Assembly: GCF_020165495.1 (NCBI RefSeq)
Contig: NZ_JAIUIE010000011.1
Coordinates: 103,582 to 167,581, forward strand
Source: Mesorhizobium sp. BR1-1-16
GTDB taxonomy: Bacteria; Pseudomonadota; Alphaproteobacteria; Rhizobiales; Kaistiaceae
Direction: 5' to 3'
DNA: 64,000 bases
Positions 50,542 to 60,688 of this stretch are shown piece by piece. The notes under the pieces are model-generated. The model did no database searches. It worked only from the letters and a program-made list of their open reading frames with translations, and had not been told where the DNA came from. Each line of letters starts with the position of its first letter. The stretch's first letter is position 1. Made by a program: the position numbers and the translations under genes.

Positions 50542-52463
50542 CCGACAATCGCAACCTGATCCTGGCCGTCGCCCTGTCGATCGCGGTCGTGTTTGGCTGG
50601 CAGTATTTCATCGCCGGGCCGCGCCTCGATCAGACGAAGCGCGAGCAGGCCGCCGCAACGGCTGCCAATACGCCCGCCGCAACGACCGCTGCAGGCACGA
50701 CACCGGCTGCCGGCACGACGACGCCCGCGACAGGCGCGCCGACGCAGGTGGTCGGGACCGGCGACATGACGCGCGAGGCGGCCCTTGCCGCGACGCCGCG
50801 CGTTCCCGTTGAAACCCCCTCAGTTTCGGGCTCGATCAATCTCAAGGGCGGACGCCTCGACGACCTGCGTCTCAAGGGCTACCGCGAGACGGTCAACCCG
50901 AACAGTCCGACGATCATCCTGCTGTCGCCCTCGGGTGCGCCCAATGGCTATTTTGCCGAGTTCGGCTGGGTTGGCGCCGCCGCCGGCACGACGGTTCCCG
51001 GGCCGGATACCATCTGGACCGCACCGGCCGACGCCAAGCTGACGCCCGATACACCTGTTACGCTGACCTATGACAATGGCGCGGGGCTCACCTTCAAGCG
51101 CATCATCTCCATCGATCCGAGCTTCATGTTCACGGTGCGCGATGATGTGACGAACGCGACCGGCCAGCCCGTTTCACTCTCGCCCTATGGCCGCGTCGCG
51201 CGCCTCGGCGAGCCGACGGTCGCCGGCTATTACATCCTGCATGAGGGACTCATCGGCTGGATGGGCGACCAGCATCTGCAGGAGATCACCTACGCCAAGA
51301 TCAAGAAGGAAGGCCCGCAGAGCTTCGCCGATGTCGCCAGCGGCTGGCTCGGCATCACCGACAAATATTGGGCGACCGCGATCGTCCCGCGTGACCGCAC
51401 GCCGTTCACCGCGCATTTCTCGCATGTCGATACCGGCCAGGGCCTCTATCAGACCGATTTCCAGGGCGCCCCGATCCAGGTGGCGGCCGGCGGCACCGCG
51501 ACGACGGAGAATCTCGTCTTCGCCGGCGCCAAGCAGGTGTCGATCATCGACGGCTACCGTGACGATCTGAAGATCGAGCATTTCGACCTCCTGATCGACT
51601 GGGGCATGTTCTGGTTCTTCACCAAGCCGCTGTTCTACGTCATCGACTATTTCTACAAGCTCTTCGGCAATTTCGGCGTGGCGATCCTTCTGGTCACCGT
51701 GCTCGTCAAGGCCATCTTCTTCCCGCTCGCCAACAAGTCCTACAAGTCGATGAGCGCGATGAAGAAGGTGCAGCCGGAAATGGCTGCGATCCGCGAGCGC
51801 TTTGCCGATGACAAGGTGAAGCAGCAGCAGGCATTGATGGAGCTCTACAAGAAGGAGAAGATCAATCCGCTGGCCGGCTGCTGGCCGGTGCTGATCCAGA
51901 TCCCGGTCTTCTTCTCGCTCTACAAGGTGATTTTCATCACCATCGAAATGCGCCATGCGCCGTTCTTCGGCTGGATCCACGATCTTTCGGCGCCCGATCC
52001 GACCAATATCTTCACGCTGTTCGGCATGATCCCCTGGTCGCCGCCGCATCTCCTGATGCTCGGCATCTGGCCGATCATCATGGGCATCACGATGTTCGTG
52101 CAGATGCGCCTCAATCCGGCGCCGGCCGACCCGGCGCAGCAGGCGATCTTCACCTGGATGCCGGTGATCTTCACCTTCATGCTCGGCTCGTTCCCGGCCG
52201 GCCTCGTGATCTACTGGAGCTGGAACAACACGCTCTCGATCGCCCAGCAATATGTGATCATGCGGCGGCAGGGCGTCGACGTGAACCTGCTCGGCAACAT
52301 CATGGAAACCTTCAAGAAGAAGCCGAAACCGGGTTCTCAACCAGCGACGGCAGTCGCCACCACGGGTGGCGCGGCCAAGCCTGCCGCCACGTCGCGGCCG
52401 GCCAATGCCAACAAGCCCGGGCCGAAATCCGGTCCCGGCAAGCCGACAAAGGCCAAGACCTGA
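50538..52463 (+). CDS. yidC: Membrane protein insertase YidC
   Basis: This is a 641-aa inner-membrane insertase that works alone or with SecYEG. It has an N-terminal helix ([19 protein letters not shown]), a low-complexity Ala/Thr linker, a large periplasmic beta domain (about 90-360), then the conserved core helices ([58 protein letters not shown] and others). The C-terminal ~50 residues are Lys/Ala/Pro-rich, suited to ribosome contact. Coupled to rnpA by ATGA. Confidence 0.97.
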   Translation: MTDNRNLILAVALSIAVVFGWQYFIAGPRLDQTKREQAAATAANTPAATTAAGTTPAAGTTTPATGAPTQVVGTGDMTREAALAATPRVPVETPSVSGSINLKGGRLDDLRLKGYRETVNPNSPTIILLSPSGAPNGYFAEFGWVGAAAGTTVPGPDTIWTAPADAKLTPDTPVTLTYDNGAGLTFKRIISIDPSFMFTVRDDVTNATGQPVSLSPYGRVARLGEPTVAGYYILHEGLIGWMGDQHLQEITYAKIKKEGPQSFADVASGWLGITDKYWATAIVPRDRTPFTAHFSHVDTGQGLYQTDFQGAPIQVAAGGTATTENLVFAGAKQVSIIDGYRDDLKIEHFDLLIDWGMFWFFTKPLFYVIDYFYKLFGNFGVAILLVTVLVKAIFFPLANKSYKSMSAMKKVQPEMAAIRERFADDKVKQQQALMELYKKEKINPLAGCWPVLIQIPVFFSLYKVIFITIEMRHAPFFGWIHDLSAPDPTNIFTLFGMIPWSPPHLLMLGIWPIIMGITMFVQMRLNPAPADPAQQAIFTWMPVIFTFMLGSFPAGLVIYWSWNNTLSIAQQYVIMRRQGVDVNLLGNIMETFKKKPKPGSQPATAVATTGGAAKPAATSRPANANKPGPKSGPGKPTKAKT

Positions 52464-52503
52464 TGCTGAAGGGCGCGACCCCGATGCGAAAAGGCCTGGA
52501 CTG

Positions 52504-53166
52504 ATGCCCGAGATCAGCGACGACGAGCTCGCCCGCATTCGCGAGGAGGCCGACCGGATTGAAACCGGCCGGCTGTTCTTCGCCCGCCCATGGAACTTCC
52601 TGCGCTCGGTGCCCTCGATCGAGACGCTGCCGCCGATCGCTGAGACCGAGATCGCGTTTGCCGGCCGCTCGAATGTCGGCAAGTCGTCGCTGATCAATGC
52701 GCTCACCGGCCGCAGCGGCCTTGCGCGCACATCGAACACGCCAGGCCGCACTCAGGAACTCAACTACTTCTCGTCGGGCGCCGGCGTCATCGTCGTCGAC
52801 ATGCCGGGTTACGGTTATGCCGAGGCGCCGAAGCAACTGGTCGATTCCTGGAACCGGTTGATCCGCGACTATCTGCGCGGCCGCGTGACGCTGCGTCGCG
52901 TCTATGTGCTGATCGACGCGCGCCATGGTCTCAAGGCGAACGATCTCGAAACGCTCGATTTGCTCGACAGCACGGCCGTCTCCTACCAGATCGTGCTTAC
53001 CAAGGCCGACAAGCTGAAGCCCGGCGTTCTCGAGCGCATCGTCGACGACACCGCGGCCGCCATCAAGCGGCGCCCCGCGGCGCATCCGACGATCATTGCC
53101 ACATCGTCCGAGACTGGCCTCGGCATGGATCGCCTGCGGGCAGAAATCGCCGCGCTCGCCGTCTGA
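52504..53166 (+). CDS. yihA: Ribosome biogenesis GTP-binding protein YihA/YsxC (EngB)
   Basis: This is a 220-aa TRAFAC-class GTPase needed for 50S assembly. G1 is GRSNVGKS (residues 54-61), G2 lies in NTPGRTQ, G3 is DMPGYG (99-104), G4 TKAD and G5 TSSETG. The ATG at 52504 is used, 40 bases after yidC; it has only a weak ribosome binding site. The position between yidC and argB is the usual Hyphomicrobiales arrangement. Confidence 0.96.
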   Translation: MPEISDDELARIREEADRIETGRLFFARPWNFLRSVPSIETLPPIAETEIAFAGRSNVGKSSLINALTGRSGLARTSNTPGRTQELNYFSSGAGVIVVDMPGYGYAEAPKQLVDSWNRLIRDYLRGRVTLRRVYVLIDARHGLKANDLETLDLLDSTAVSYQIVLTKADKLKPGVLERIVDDTAAAIKRRPAAHPTIIATSSETGLGMDRLRAEIAALAV

Positions 53167-53240
53167 CCGCCGATGGCGCGGCGTCATTGTTCCGCCATGT
53201 CAAACTCGTTATAGAGCGCTGCCCCGAGCGGAGATATCCC

Positions 53241-54146
53241 ATGACCGACCCCCGGATCACCTCCGGCACCGACCCGGTGCTGACCGCGCAGCTGATCGCC
53301 ACGGCGCTTCCCTATATGTTGCGCTACGACGAAAAGACCGTCGTGGTGAAGTTCGGCGGCAATGCGATGGGCGACGAGGAACTCGGCAAGGCGTTCGCCG
53401 AGGACATCACGCTGCTGAAGCTCGCCGGGATCAATCCGGTGGTGGTGCATGGCGGCGGCCCGCAGATCAACGCGATGCTTGGGCGCCTCGGCATCAAGTC
53501 CGAATGGGCGGCTGGGATGCGCATCACCGACAAGGCTACCGTCGAGGTGGTCGAGATGGTGCTGGCCGGCTCGATCAACAAGGAAATCGTCCAGACGATC
53601 ACGGAAGCCGGCGGCCGCGCCATCGGGTTGACGGGCAAGGACGGCAACATGGTCACGGTGACCAGGCTGACCCGCAAGATCGTCGATCCCGATTCGAATA
53701 TCGAGAAGATCGTCGATCTCGGCTTTGTCGGCGAGCCGAAGACCGTGCGCACCGAAGTGCTCGAAGTGCTGGCGAAGTCCGAGATCATCCCCGTGCTGGC
53801 GCCGGTCTGTGCCGGCGAGGATGGCGAGACCTATAACGTCAATGCCGATACCTTCGCCGGTGCGATCGCCGGCGCGCTTCACGCCTCGCGTCTCCTGTTC
53901 CTCACCGATGTTCCCGGCGTGATGGACAAGGACAAGCACCTGATCAAGGAACTGACCGTCGCCGAGGCAAAGGCGATGATCGCCGACGGGACGATCTCGG
54001 GCGGCATGATCCCCAAGGTCGAGACCTGCATCGAGGCGCTCGACCGGGGTGTCGAGGGTGTCGTCATTCTCGATGGCAAGACGCCGCATGCGGTGCTGCT
54101 CGAGCTCTTCACTGAGCATGGCGCCGGAACGCTGATCAAGCGCTGA
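53241..54146 (+). CDS. argB: Acetylglutamate kinase
   Basis: This is a 301-aa amino-acid kinase carrying out the second step of arginine biosynthesis, phosphorylation of N-acetylglutamate. [59 protein letters not shown] and the ATP-site [18 protein letters not shown] are all present. The long N-terminal helix is typical of arginine-sensitive hexameric enzymes. The ATG at 53241 follows GAGCGGAGAT. Confidence 0.97.
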   Translation: MTDPRITSGTDPVLTAQLIATALPYMLRYDEKTVVVKFGGNAMGDEELGKAFAEDITLLKLAGINPVVVHGGGPQINAMLGRLGIKSEWAAGMRITDKATVEVVEMVLAGSINKEIVQTITEAGGRAIGLTGKDGNMVTVTRLTRKIVDPDSNIEKIVDLGFVGEPKTVRTEVLEVLAKSEIIPVLAPVCAGEDGETYNVNADTFAGAIAGALHASRLLFLTDVPGVMDKDKHLIKELTVAEAKAMIADGTISGGMIPKVETCIEALDRGVEGVVILDGKTPHAVLLELFTEHGAGTLIKR

Positions 54147-54148
54147 AC

Positions 54149-54889
54149 ATGGACAAGCCCCCGCTTCGCGACGAGCCGGATCTGGAGCGCTTCGCGCCGG
54201 TCCGTTCCTGGGTGTTCGATCTCGACAACACGCTTTATCCGCGTCACTCGAACCTCTTCGCGCAGGTTGACGTCCGCATCCGCGACTATGTCCAGAAGCT
54301 GCTGTCGCTTGGGCAGGACGAGGCGCAGCTCCTGCAGCGCGACTATTATCGCCGCTACGGCACGACCTTGCGTGGGCTGATCGTCGAGCATGGCATCGCC
54401 CCGGACGACTTCCTCGAATATGTGCATGACATCGACCACTCATCGGTCGAGCCTGATCCGGTGCTGGCGCGCGCGATCGCGCGGCTGCCTGGCAAGCGCT
54501 ATATCCTCACCAACGGCTCGCGGGCACATGCCGAGAAGGTGATGGCCCGCCTTGGGCTCGGCAGTGGGTTCGAGGATATTTTCGACATCGTGCGCGCCGA
54601 TCTGCTGCCGAAGCCTCATCCTGATACCTATGCGCGTTTTCTCGGCGAAAACGGCGTTTCGCCAAGCGAGGCGGCGATGTTCGAGGATCTCGCGCGCAAT
54701 CTCGAGGTGCCCAAGGCGCTCGGCATGGCGACGGTTCTCATCGTACCGCGCGGCACCGAGCCGATCCTTGCCGAGGCCTGGGAGACCGAGGGCAGCGAAG
54801 GCGCGCATATCGATTATCTGACGGATGATCTCGGCGCCTTCCTGACGCGCATCGTCGACGGTCTCGGCGCGCGGACCACATCCCCCTGA
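54149..54889 (+). CDS. HAD-family pyrimidine 5'-nucleotidase-like phosphatase
   Basis: This is a 246-aa HAD hydrolase with motif I WVFDLDNTLYP, motif II YILTNGSR, a Lys in LLPKPHPDTY (motif III) and motif IV MFEDLARNLEVP. It matches the SDT1/PHM8-like 'pyrimidine 5'-nucleotidase' group, conserved between argB and dapD in Hyphomicrobiales. It starts two bases after argB. The physiological substrate, perhaps UMP or another small phosphate, is not fixed by sequence. Confidence 0.9.
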   Translation: MDKPPLRDEPDLERFAPVRSWVFDLDNTLYPRHSNLFAQVDVRIRDYVQKLLSLGQDEAQLLQRDYYRRYGTTLRGLIVEHGIAPDDFLEYVHDIDHSSVEPDPVLARAIARLPGKRYILTNGSRAHAEKVMARLGLGSGFEDIFDIVRADLLPKPHPDTYARFLGENGVSPSEAAMFEDLARNLEVPKALGMATVLIVPRGTEPILAEAWETEGSEGAHIDYLTDDLGAFLTRIVDGLGARTTSP

Positions 54890-54908
54890 GGTGCCGACGC
54901 CTCATGCG

Positions 54909-54936
54909 TTGACATCGCGGCAATCGCCGATATCGT
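54909..54936 (+). promoter_or_regulatory. Candidate promoter of dapD
   Basis: TTGACA (54909-54914) is followed after 16 bases by TATCGT (54931-54936), about 30 bases before the dapD start. The -35 box is perfect and the -10 box is moderate. Confidence 0.5.
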
Positions 54937-54967
54937 CCCGGCCGACTTAATGGAGCCGGATACAGCC

Positions 54968-55819
54968 ATGACATCAGCCGATCTCGCCAGCCTGCAATCG
55001 ACCATCGAGGCCGCCTTCGAGGATCGGGCCACGATCGGTGTCGGTACCAAAGGCGCCGCGCGCGAGGCGGTCGTCACCGCGCTCGATCTGCTTGATAGCG
55101 GCGCCGTCCGCGTCGCCGAGAAAGTCGATGGCGACTGGGTCGTGCATCAGTGGCTGAAGAAGGCCGTTCTCTTGTCCTTCCGCCTCAATCCGATGGTCGC
55201 GATTTCGGGCGGTCCTGATGGCGCCCGCTGGTGGGACAAGGTGCCGTCGAAATTCGATGGCTGGGGCGATGCCGAATTCACCCAGGCCGGCTTCCGCGCC
55301 GTGCCGGGATCCATCGTTCGCCGCTCGGCCTATATCGCGCCGAACGTCATCCTGATGCCGTCCTTCGTCAACCTTGGCGCCCATGTCGCCGAGGGCACGA
55401 TGGTCGACACCTGGGTCACGGTCGGCTCCTGCGCCCAGATCGGCAAGAACGTGCATCTCTCGGGCGGTGTCGGGATTGGTGGCGTGCTGGAGCCGTTGCA
55501 GGCCGGGCCGACCATCATCGAGGACAATTGCTTCATCGGCGCGCGCTCGGAAGTGGTCGAGGGCGTGATCGTCGGCGAGGGTTCGGTCATCTCGATGGGT
55601 GTGTTCATCAGCGGCTCGACCAAGATCATCGATCGCGAGACGGGCGAGGTCCATATCGGCCGGGTGCCGCCTTATTCGGTCGTCGTCTCGGGTTCGCTGC
55701 CAGGCAAGCCGCTGCCGAATGGTGCGCCTGGCCCCTCGCTCTACTGCGCCGTCATCGTCAAGCGCGTCGACGAGCGCACTCGCGCCAAGACCTCGGTCAA
55801 CGAATTGCTGCGCGACTGA
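54968..55819 (+). CDS. dapD: 2,3,4,5-tetrahydropyridine-2,6-dicarboxylate N-succinyltransferase
   Basis: This is a 283-aa enzyme of the succinylase branch of lysine/diaminopimelate synthesis. The N-terminal helical domain ([17 protein letters not shown]) precedes a left-handed beta-helix of hexapeptide repeats ([53 protein letters not shown]). The ATG at 54968 matches the family N-terminus; an ATG at 54950 lies upstream. Confidence 0.96.
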   Translation: MTSADLASLQSTIEAAFEDRATIGVGTKGAAREAVVTALDLLDSGAVRVAEKVDGDWVVHQWLKKAVLLSFRLNPMVAISGGPDGARWWDKVPSKFDGWGDAEFTQAGFRAVPGSIVRRSAYIAPNVILMPSFVNLGAHVAEGTMVDTWVTVGSCAQIGKNVHLSGGVGIGGVLEPLQAGPTIIEDNCFIGARSEVVEGVIVGEGSVISMGVFISGSTKIIDRETGEVHIGRVPPYSVVVSGSLPGKPLPNGAPGPSLYCAVIVKRVDERTRAKTSVNELLRD

Positions 55820-55829
55820 TCCGCTTAAG

Positions 55830-56306
55830 TTAGGCGCCGCTCTCGACGAGCCGCGCCAGCTGCTCGGTCACGGTGCCCCAGCCGTCATGGAAGCCGAGCG
55901 TCTCGTGCAGGGTCCGGGTTTCCGGGTCCTTGTGCATGGCGAGAGCCGCGTATTCGGTGCCCTCGGCATGGTCCTTCATGGTGATCACGGCGGTCATGAA
56001 GGGCTCCTTGCCCGGCCGCCAGCCTGCAGTCAGCGTGTCGGTAAAAACGAAACGCTCCGCCTCGTCGGCGGCAAGGATACAGGCGTCGATATGCGGCACG
56101 AAGGCGTCGCCGTTCTCGCTCATCTCAGTGAGCAACGCTCCGCCGGGCTTCAGGTCGAGCGTGACGACACGGCAGAGCGAAGGCGCCGGCAGGAACCAGC
56201 GCTCGAGCTTGGCCGGCTCGGTCCATGCCTGCCAGACGCTGAGGCGTGGCGCCTTGATGATGCGCTTGACCACGAGGTCGCGGGCGGGGTCGAATGGCCG
56301 GGTCAT
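55830..56306 (-). CDS. SRPBCC-family (AHSA1-like) protein
   Basis: This is a 158-aa START/Bet-v1-like protein with a hydrophobic cavity. RIIKAPRLSVWQAWTEPAKLERWFLP, GGALLTEM, FTDTL and GFHDGWGTVTEQLARL are the AHSA1 signatures. It overlaps the upstream ArsR gene by ATGA, a very common pairing in which the two are co-expressed. The molecular function is not known. Confidence 0.9.
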   Translation of the reverse strand: MTRPFDPARDLVVKRIIKAPRLSVWQAWTEPAKLERWFLPAPSLCRVVTLDLKPGGALLTEMSENGDAFVPHIDACILAADEAERFVFTDTLTAGWRPGKEPFMTAVITMKDHAEGTEYAALAMHKDPETRTLHETLGFHDGWGTVTEQLARLVESGA

Positions 56307-56650
56307 CGCGGGGTCTCCTTCGGGTTTGCAGTATCGGCGAGAAACTGTTCTAGCCGGTCGGTGCGCGCTTCCCAGAGCTTGCGCTGGGCCACGAGCCAAT
56401 CGTCGACGATCGCGAGCGGCGCGGTCTCGATCGCGCAGGTGCGGACACGACCTTGCTTGCGGGTCGAGATCCAGCCGCTCTGCTCAAGCACATGAATGTG
56501 CTTCATGAAGGACGGCAGGGCCATGTCGAAGGGCTCTGCCAGCTCGCTGATGCTCGCCGGACCGCGCCCGAGCCGGCCGAGTACCGCGCGGCGCGTCGGA
56601 TCGGCGAGCGCCTGGAAGAGGCCATCGAGGGCGGGCTGATACTGTTCCAT
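56303..56650 (-). CDS. ArsR-family winged-helix regulator
   Basis: This is a 115-aa regulator beginning at the ATG at 56650 (MEQYQPALDGLFQALADPTRR). The helix-turn-helix ASISELAEPFDMALPSFMKHIHVLEQSGWI is clear. No metal-binding ELCVCDL motif is present, so it belongs to the metal-independent group usually linked to SRPBCC genes. It is divergent from the lactonase at 56812, which it might also regulate. Confidence 0.92.
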   Translation of the reverse strand: MEQYQPALDGLFQALADPTRRAVLGRLGRGPASISELAEPFDMALPSFMKHIHVLEQSGWISTRKQGRVRTCAIETAPLAIVDDWLVAQRKLWEARTDRLEQFLADTANPKETPR

Positions 56651-56811
56651 ATGGCTAAGTATCACAGCGCAATAGTTAGCACAATGGCTCAGTGATTGCT
56701 GGGCGGAGCGCATTTCGTCGGTTGCCGGATGCCACCGGCTGGCCGATCCTGCGAAGCCGAATCGCGACGGCTCCCGCCAGAAATCCACCCACCTGCCACC
56801 AGGAGACAAGA

Positions 56812-57849
56812 ATGACCGAGGTCCGTTTTGCGCCGGGCGAGAGCCTGCTCGTTGCCGCGCGCGGGACAGGCCCTGAGCACGGGCTCTGGTGTTTCGTCGG
56901 CGGGTCGGGTGGCTGGCACGGATCGCAACTCGCCACGGTGGGACAGCTCTCGTCACTCTGTCGCCATCCGACATTGCCGGTGGTCTATGGCAGTGGCAGC
57001 GTCCGCGGCGTGCTGCTCGCGTGGCGCGTCCAAGGGGCGGTGGCGGATCCGATAGGCGAGGCGGAGAGTGGCGATGATCCCTGCTTCATCGCGGTCGATC
57101 CGACCGGGCGTCTGCTGGTCGCCACCAATTACGGCTCGAGCGACCTGACATTGATACCGCTCGCCGCAGATGGCAGCTTCGAGGGCCCTCTCGCCAAGCT
57201 ACCGCTCGAAGGCGGCGGCCCCGATTCATCACGGCAGGAGGCGGCGCATCCGCATCAGGCCCTGTTTCACGATGCAATGCTCTTCGTCATCGATCTCGGC
57301 GCCGACCGCATTCGCCGCTTCTCCGTCGACCCCGGAAAGCGCGGCGGCGCTGTGCTTGCACCGGCCGGCGAAATCCATGTGCCGCCGGGCACGGGGCCTC
57401 GCCATGGTGCGTTCCTGCCGGACGGCCGGCTTGCCTTGAGTGGCGAGCTCGCCTCGAACGTTGTGGTCGGCGCTCTCCAAGGTCCTGCCGGCTGGGCCGG
57501 CACGCCGAGTACCCTGCGGACCGGCTCGGCCAGGACGCGCACGGACCGCAATTATCCGGGCGATATCCAGCGATCGGAAGATGGCGCGTTCGCCTATCTC
57601 GCCAACAGGGGCCATGACACGATCGCGGCGTTCGATATGCGGGGCGCAGCGCCGAAACTCGTGGCGGAGATCGATGCCGGGGCAGCATGGCCGCAGCATC
57701 TCCTCGTTCATGGCGGCCACTTACTGATTGCCGGTTGGGATTCCGCCCGCGTGATGGCGGTGTCGCTCGGCGATGACGGCTTCATCGGGGCGGCCGAGCC
57801 GCTGTTCGATTGTCTTGGCCCCGGCTGGCTGTTGCGGTACTCCGCCTGA
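56812..57849 (+). CDS. Beta-propeller lactonase-family protein (Pgl/YbhE-like)
   Basis: This is a 345-aa propeller of the same family as the protein at 35514, with blades such as DPCFIAVDPTGRLLVATNYGSSDLTLIPL, GPRHGAFLPDGRLALSGELASNVVVGAL and GDIQRSEDGAFAYLANRGHDTIAAF. AGGAGACAAG precedes the ATG. Its stand-alone position next to an MFS exporter gives no pathway clue. 6-phosphogluconolactonase activity is a possibility. Confidence 0.82.
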   Translation: MTEVRFAPGESLLVAARGTGPEHGLWCFVGGSGGWHGSQLATVGQLSSLCRHPTLPVVYGSGSVRGVLLAWRVQGAVADPIGEAESGDDPCFIAVDPTGRLLVATNYGSSDLTLIPLAADGSFEGPLAKLPLEGGGPDSSRQEAAHPHQALFHDAMLFVIDLGADRIRRFSVDPGKRGGAVLAPAGEIHVPPGTGPRHGAFLPDGRLALSGELASNVVVGALQGPAGWAGTPSTLRTGSARTRTDRNYPGDIQRSEDGAFAYLANRGHDTIAAFDMRGAAPKLVAEIDAGAAWPQHLLVHGGHLLIAGWDSARVMAVSLGDDGFIGAAEPLFDCLGPGWLLRYSA

Positions 57850-57913
57850 TCTTGTTGCGCGCAGGGGTTGATTCGTACCAATCTCGCGTCGACGTGAGAG
57901 CGGGGAGGGGATG

Positions 57914-59179
57914 ATGACGGCAGTCGAATTGCGAAGCGGCGTGATCGAGAAGCCGCTTGCGCGCCTCGCCCCTGTCTACGTCATCGTCGGCATTTCCTAT
58001 CTCGGCTATGCGATGATGGCGACGCTCTTCGTGCCGATGATGTTATCGCCGACATCGCCTTATGTGCCGGCGGGCGCTTCGATGCAGATGCGCTCGCTGC
58101 TGCTCGGCGTGTTGCTGATGCTCTATCCAATGGCACAGGTGGTAGGCTCGCCGGTGCTGGGCGCCTTGTCGGATCGCTTTGGCCGGCGGCCGGTGCTGGT
58201 CGCTTCGCTTGCGGTCACGACGATCGCCTATGGCCTCATCTGCCTCGGTCTCGCCGCTCACATGCTGTGGCTGCTCGCTCTTGCGCTCGCTGCCTGCGGT
58301 CTTGGGGAGGCGAATGCCGCGATCGGCACCAGCGTCGTCGCCGACACCACCAATCCGGAGGAGCGGCCGAAATATCTCGGCTATATGTGGTCGGTCGTCA
58401 GCGTCTCCTATGTGCTCGGGCCGGTTCTCGGCGGGGCGACCGCGGCGCATTTCGGCTATATGTTGCCCTTCCTGGCGATGTTCGCCATCCTCGCCGCGAC
58501 CTTGGCCACGGTCTTCTTCTCGTTCCGAGAGACGCGCGTTCCGGATGCCGGCGCGCCGAAGCAGAGCATCGCTGCAAGCCTCGGCAATCTGCTGACCGTC
58601 GTCACCGACAAGCCGCTCCGCCTCTATTACCTCGTCAATTTCCTCGTCTTTGTGGCGTCGATGGGTTTTTGGCGCGTCATCACGGAATATCTGGTCGATG
58701 TATTCGATCTCTCGGTCGGCGAAGTCACGGTCGACTATGCGGCGCTCGCATTGACGGCGGGGATCGGCAATCTCGTGATCATGCCGCTCCTGGTGGGGCG
58801 GGTGGACATGCGTCGCCTCGGCATGATCTCGACCGTGCTTGGCGCTGCAGGGGTTCTCCTGGTGCTCGTGCCGGCCGGCGCCGGCGTCGCGGTTGCCTTC
58901 GGCGCGCTCGCCAGCATCGCGCTGGCGATCTCCTTTGCCTCGCTGAGCGGCCTCCTTTCCGCACGCGTCGGGCCCGAGCGGCAGGGCGCCGTCCTCGGCA
59001 ACAATACGGCGCTCGGCTTTCTCGGCGAGGCGATCGGCGTCCTTGGCGGCTCGATGCTCGCAGGGATCTCCCCCATCCTGCCGATGGTATTGTTTGCTCT
59101 GATCGCTCTGATCGCGGTGATCATCCTGCGAACGCGCATCGCGCCGACCGACGCATCCACCCAAACAGCCGCGCCATAG
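57914..59179 (+). CDS. MFS transporter (TetA-like, 12 helices)
   Basis: This is a 421-aa secondary transporter. The conserved loop 2-3 motif is GALSDRFGRRPVL, and NTALGFLGEAIGVLGGSML lies near helix 11. Its layout suits DHA1-type proton-driven exporters, but the substrate is unknown. Two adjacent ATGs (57911, 57914) follow GGGGAGGGG; the second has better spacing. Confidence 0.87.
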   Translation: MTAVELRSGVIEKPLARLAPVYVIVGISYLGYAMMATLFVPMMLSPTSPYVPAGASMQMRSLLLGVLLMLYPMAQVVGSPVLGALSDRFGRRPVLVASLAVTTIAYGLICLGLAAHMLWLLALALAACGLGEANAAIGTSVVADTTNPEERPKYLGYMWSVVSVSYVLGPVLGGATAAHFGYMLPFLAMFAILAATLATVFFSFRETRVPDAGAPKQSIAASLGNLLTVVTDKPLRLYYLVNFLVFVASMGFWRVITEYLVDVFDLSVGEVTVDYAALALTAGIGNLVIMPLLVGRVDMRRLGMISTVLGAAGVLLVLVPAGAGVAVAFGALASIALAISFASLSGLLSARVGPERQGAVLGNNTALGFLGEAIGVLGGSMLAGISPILPMVLFALIALIAVIILRTRIAPTDASTQTAAP

Positions 59180-59306
59180 ATCCCAGCGGTGGCGGGCCGG
59201 GATCGGACAGGCTACCAAGGCGAGACCGTTCGTGCTGTCCCGGTGATCGTGGCCGCCGGACGGAGCCAGCGCTCTCCGCGCCGGCGTGTCAGCGAGGTTT
59301 GACCCG

Positions 59307-60335
59307 ATGTCCGGTTTCCCACCTGCCGACTTTTCGGACCCTGATCTTGCGGCGAAAACGCCCGACCTGCGGGCGCTCGCTGAAATCCGCCTGTTCCGCC
59401 TCGAGGATGGCCCGGGCCGTGGCCAGCGCGTGCTGATCGCGCGCAATGCCGCGGGTGTCGGGTTCGAGGTCGCTGTCGATCGCGGCTTCGATCTTTCGGC
59501 GCTCAGCCTCGGGCAGGTCCAACTCGGCTGGCATTCGCAGAACCAGATGCGCTTCCCGCCCCAGCTCTCATCGAGCGAGAACGGCTTCGGCTTCCTGCGC
59601 AATTTCGACGGCTTGCTCGTCACCTGCGGGCTCGACTATTACGGGCCGCCGCGGCGCGCTACTGGCGATACCAGTGTCAGTCCTCACCGGCCCGAGCGCG
59701 ATTTTCCGCAGCATGGCGAAGTCTCGACATTGCAGGCCTACCTTGCTGGCTATGGGCTCGATGCCGAACGTGGCGTTCTGTGGTGCGAAGGCGTGGTGCG
59801 GCAGTCCGGCGTTTTCGGCGATGTGCTGGAGCGGCGCCGCCGCATCGAACTCCCGCTCAGTGGGCACACCATCACTCTCGACGACCGCGTGACGAATTGC
59901 GGCTTCAATCCCGCGCCACATGCACTGCTCTATCATTTCAATTTCGGCTATCCGCTGCTCGATTTAGCGACTGAGCTCACTGGCGCCTTCGGCGATTTCG
60001 CGGCGGTCTTCGCCGATCTGCCGCCAGCGCCGCGGCAGGAGACGCGCGAGATCGTCGATCATCTGCAATTGCCACCGGACGCGAATGGCGATCTCAGTGT
60101 CGGCCTTCGCAACCCCGCGCTCGGCGGTATCGGCGTAACGCTGGCCTATCGTCAGGCGAAGCTGCCATCGCTGCTGGTCTGGCGTTCCTATCAATCAGGC
60201 GTGTTCGCGCTCGGCATCGAGCCTGGAACGATGTTGCCGCGCGTCGAGGATGGCCGGCTCATCGGCGATACGCTCGGGCCGCGTGCCAGCACGGACTATG
60301 GAATGGCCATCACGGTGACATCGGACGGGATCTAG
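59307..60335 (+). CDS. DUF4432 aldose-1-epimerase-like protein
   Basis: This is a 342-aa protein of the galactose mutarotase-like beta-sandwich superfamily. RVLIARNAAGVGFEVAVDRGFDLSALSLGQVQLGWHSQNQ and the HALLYHFNFGYPLLD stretch identify DUF4432. It likely binds or epimerises a sugar. The stop codon lies in the first unit of a 21-bp tandem duplication. The start is the ATG at 59307. Confidence 0.83.
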   Translation: MSGFPPADFSDPDLAAKTPDLRALAEIRLFRLEDGPGRGQRVLIARNAAGVGFEVAVDRGFDLSALSLGQVQLGWHSQNQMRFPPQLSSSENGFGFLRNFDGLLVTCGLDYYGPPRRATGDTSVSPHRPERDFPQHGEVSTLQAYLAGYGLDAERGVLWCEGVVRQSGVFGDVLERRRRIELPLSGHTITLDDRVTNCGFNPAPHALLYHFNFGYPLLDLATELTGAFGDFAAVFADLPPAPRQETREIVDHLQLPPDANGDLSVGLRNPALGGIGVTLAYRQAKLPSLLVWRSYQSGVFALGIEPGTMLPRVEDGRLIGDTLGPRASTDYGMAITVTSDGI

Positions 60336-60363
60336 CCCGCGGCGGACGGTATCTAGCCCGCGG
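60322..60363. repeat. 21-bp tandem duplication at the end of the DUF4432 gene
   Basis: Two adjacent 21-bp units (60322-60342 and 60343-60363) differ at one base; each contains ATCTAGCCCGCGG. The first holds the TAG stop. As 21 is a multiple of three, the reading frame is not disturbed. Confidence 0.85.
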
Positions 60364-60373
60364 CACTGGGGCG

Positions 60374-60541
60374 TCAGTGACGCGTTGGGGGCTTCGGCGC
60401 ACGAACCATGCCGAGGCGCGACTGGCACCTGGCGCAGCCAAGCTGTTCGCCATCGGCTCCCTGGTCGAAGGTCAATTCATTCAGATGTCCGCAGTCGATG
60501 CAGCGGAGCGTCATCTGCTGGATTGTTTCGCTGTGGTGCAT
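60374..60541 (-). CDS. Small zinc-ribbon protein
   Basis: This 55-aa protein (ATG at 60541 after a GAGG-type site) has two Cys pairs, LRCIDCGHLNEL and LGCARCQSRLG, about 20 residues apart. That is the pattern of a four-cysteine zinc ribbon. Its function is unknown; such mini-proteins often bind nucleic acids or partner proteins. A longer frame starts at 60640 but lacks support. Confidence 0.6.
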   Translation of the reverse strand: MHHSETIQQMTLRCIDCGHLNELTFDQGADGEQLGCARCQSRLGMVRAPKPPTRH

Positions 60542-60688
60542 CCTCTCCTCGTCATGTTCGAGCGCACCCGTTATCTCAGCATACGCGCGAAGAACCCTCA
60601 CGCAACCATCCATCCGTCCGCTTTCTCGTTTCGGCAGCACTCGTTGGATCGGCTGATAACAGCGCCTTGCCGGGATCGACGGCCGCAG

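Noticed and set aside
58043..59623. 526-codon minus-strand frame opposite the MFS and DUF4432 genes
   Set aside because: Composition is dominated by charged residues typical of the antisense of membrane proteins; no family recognised.
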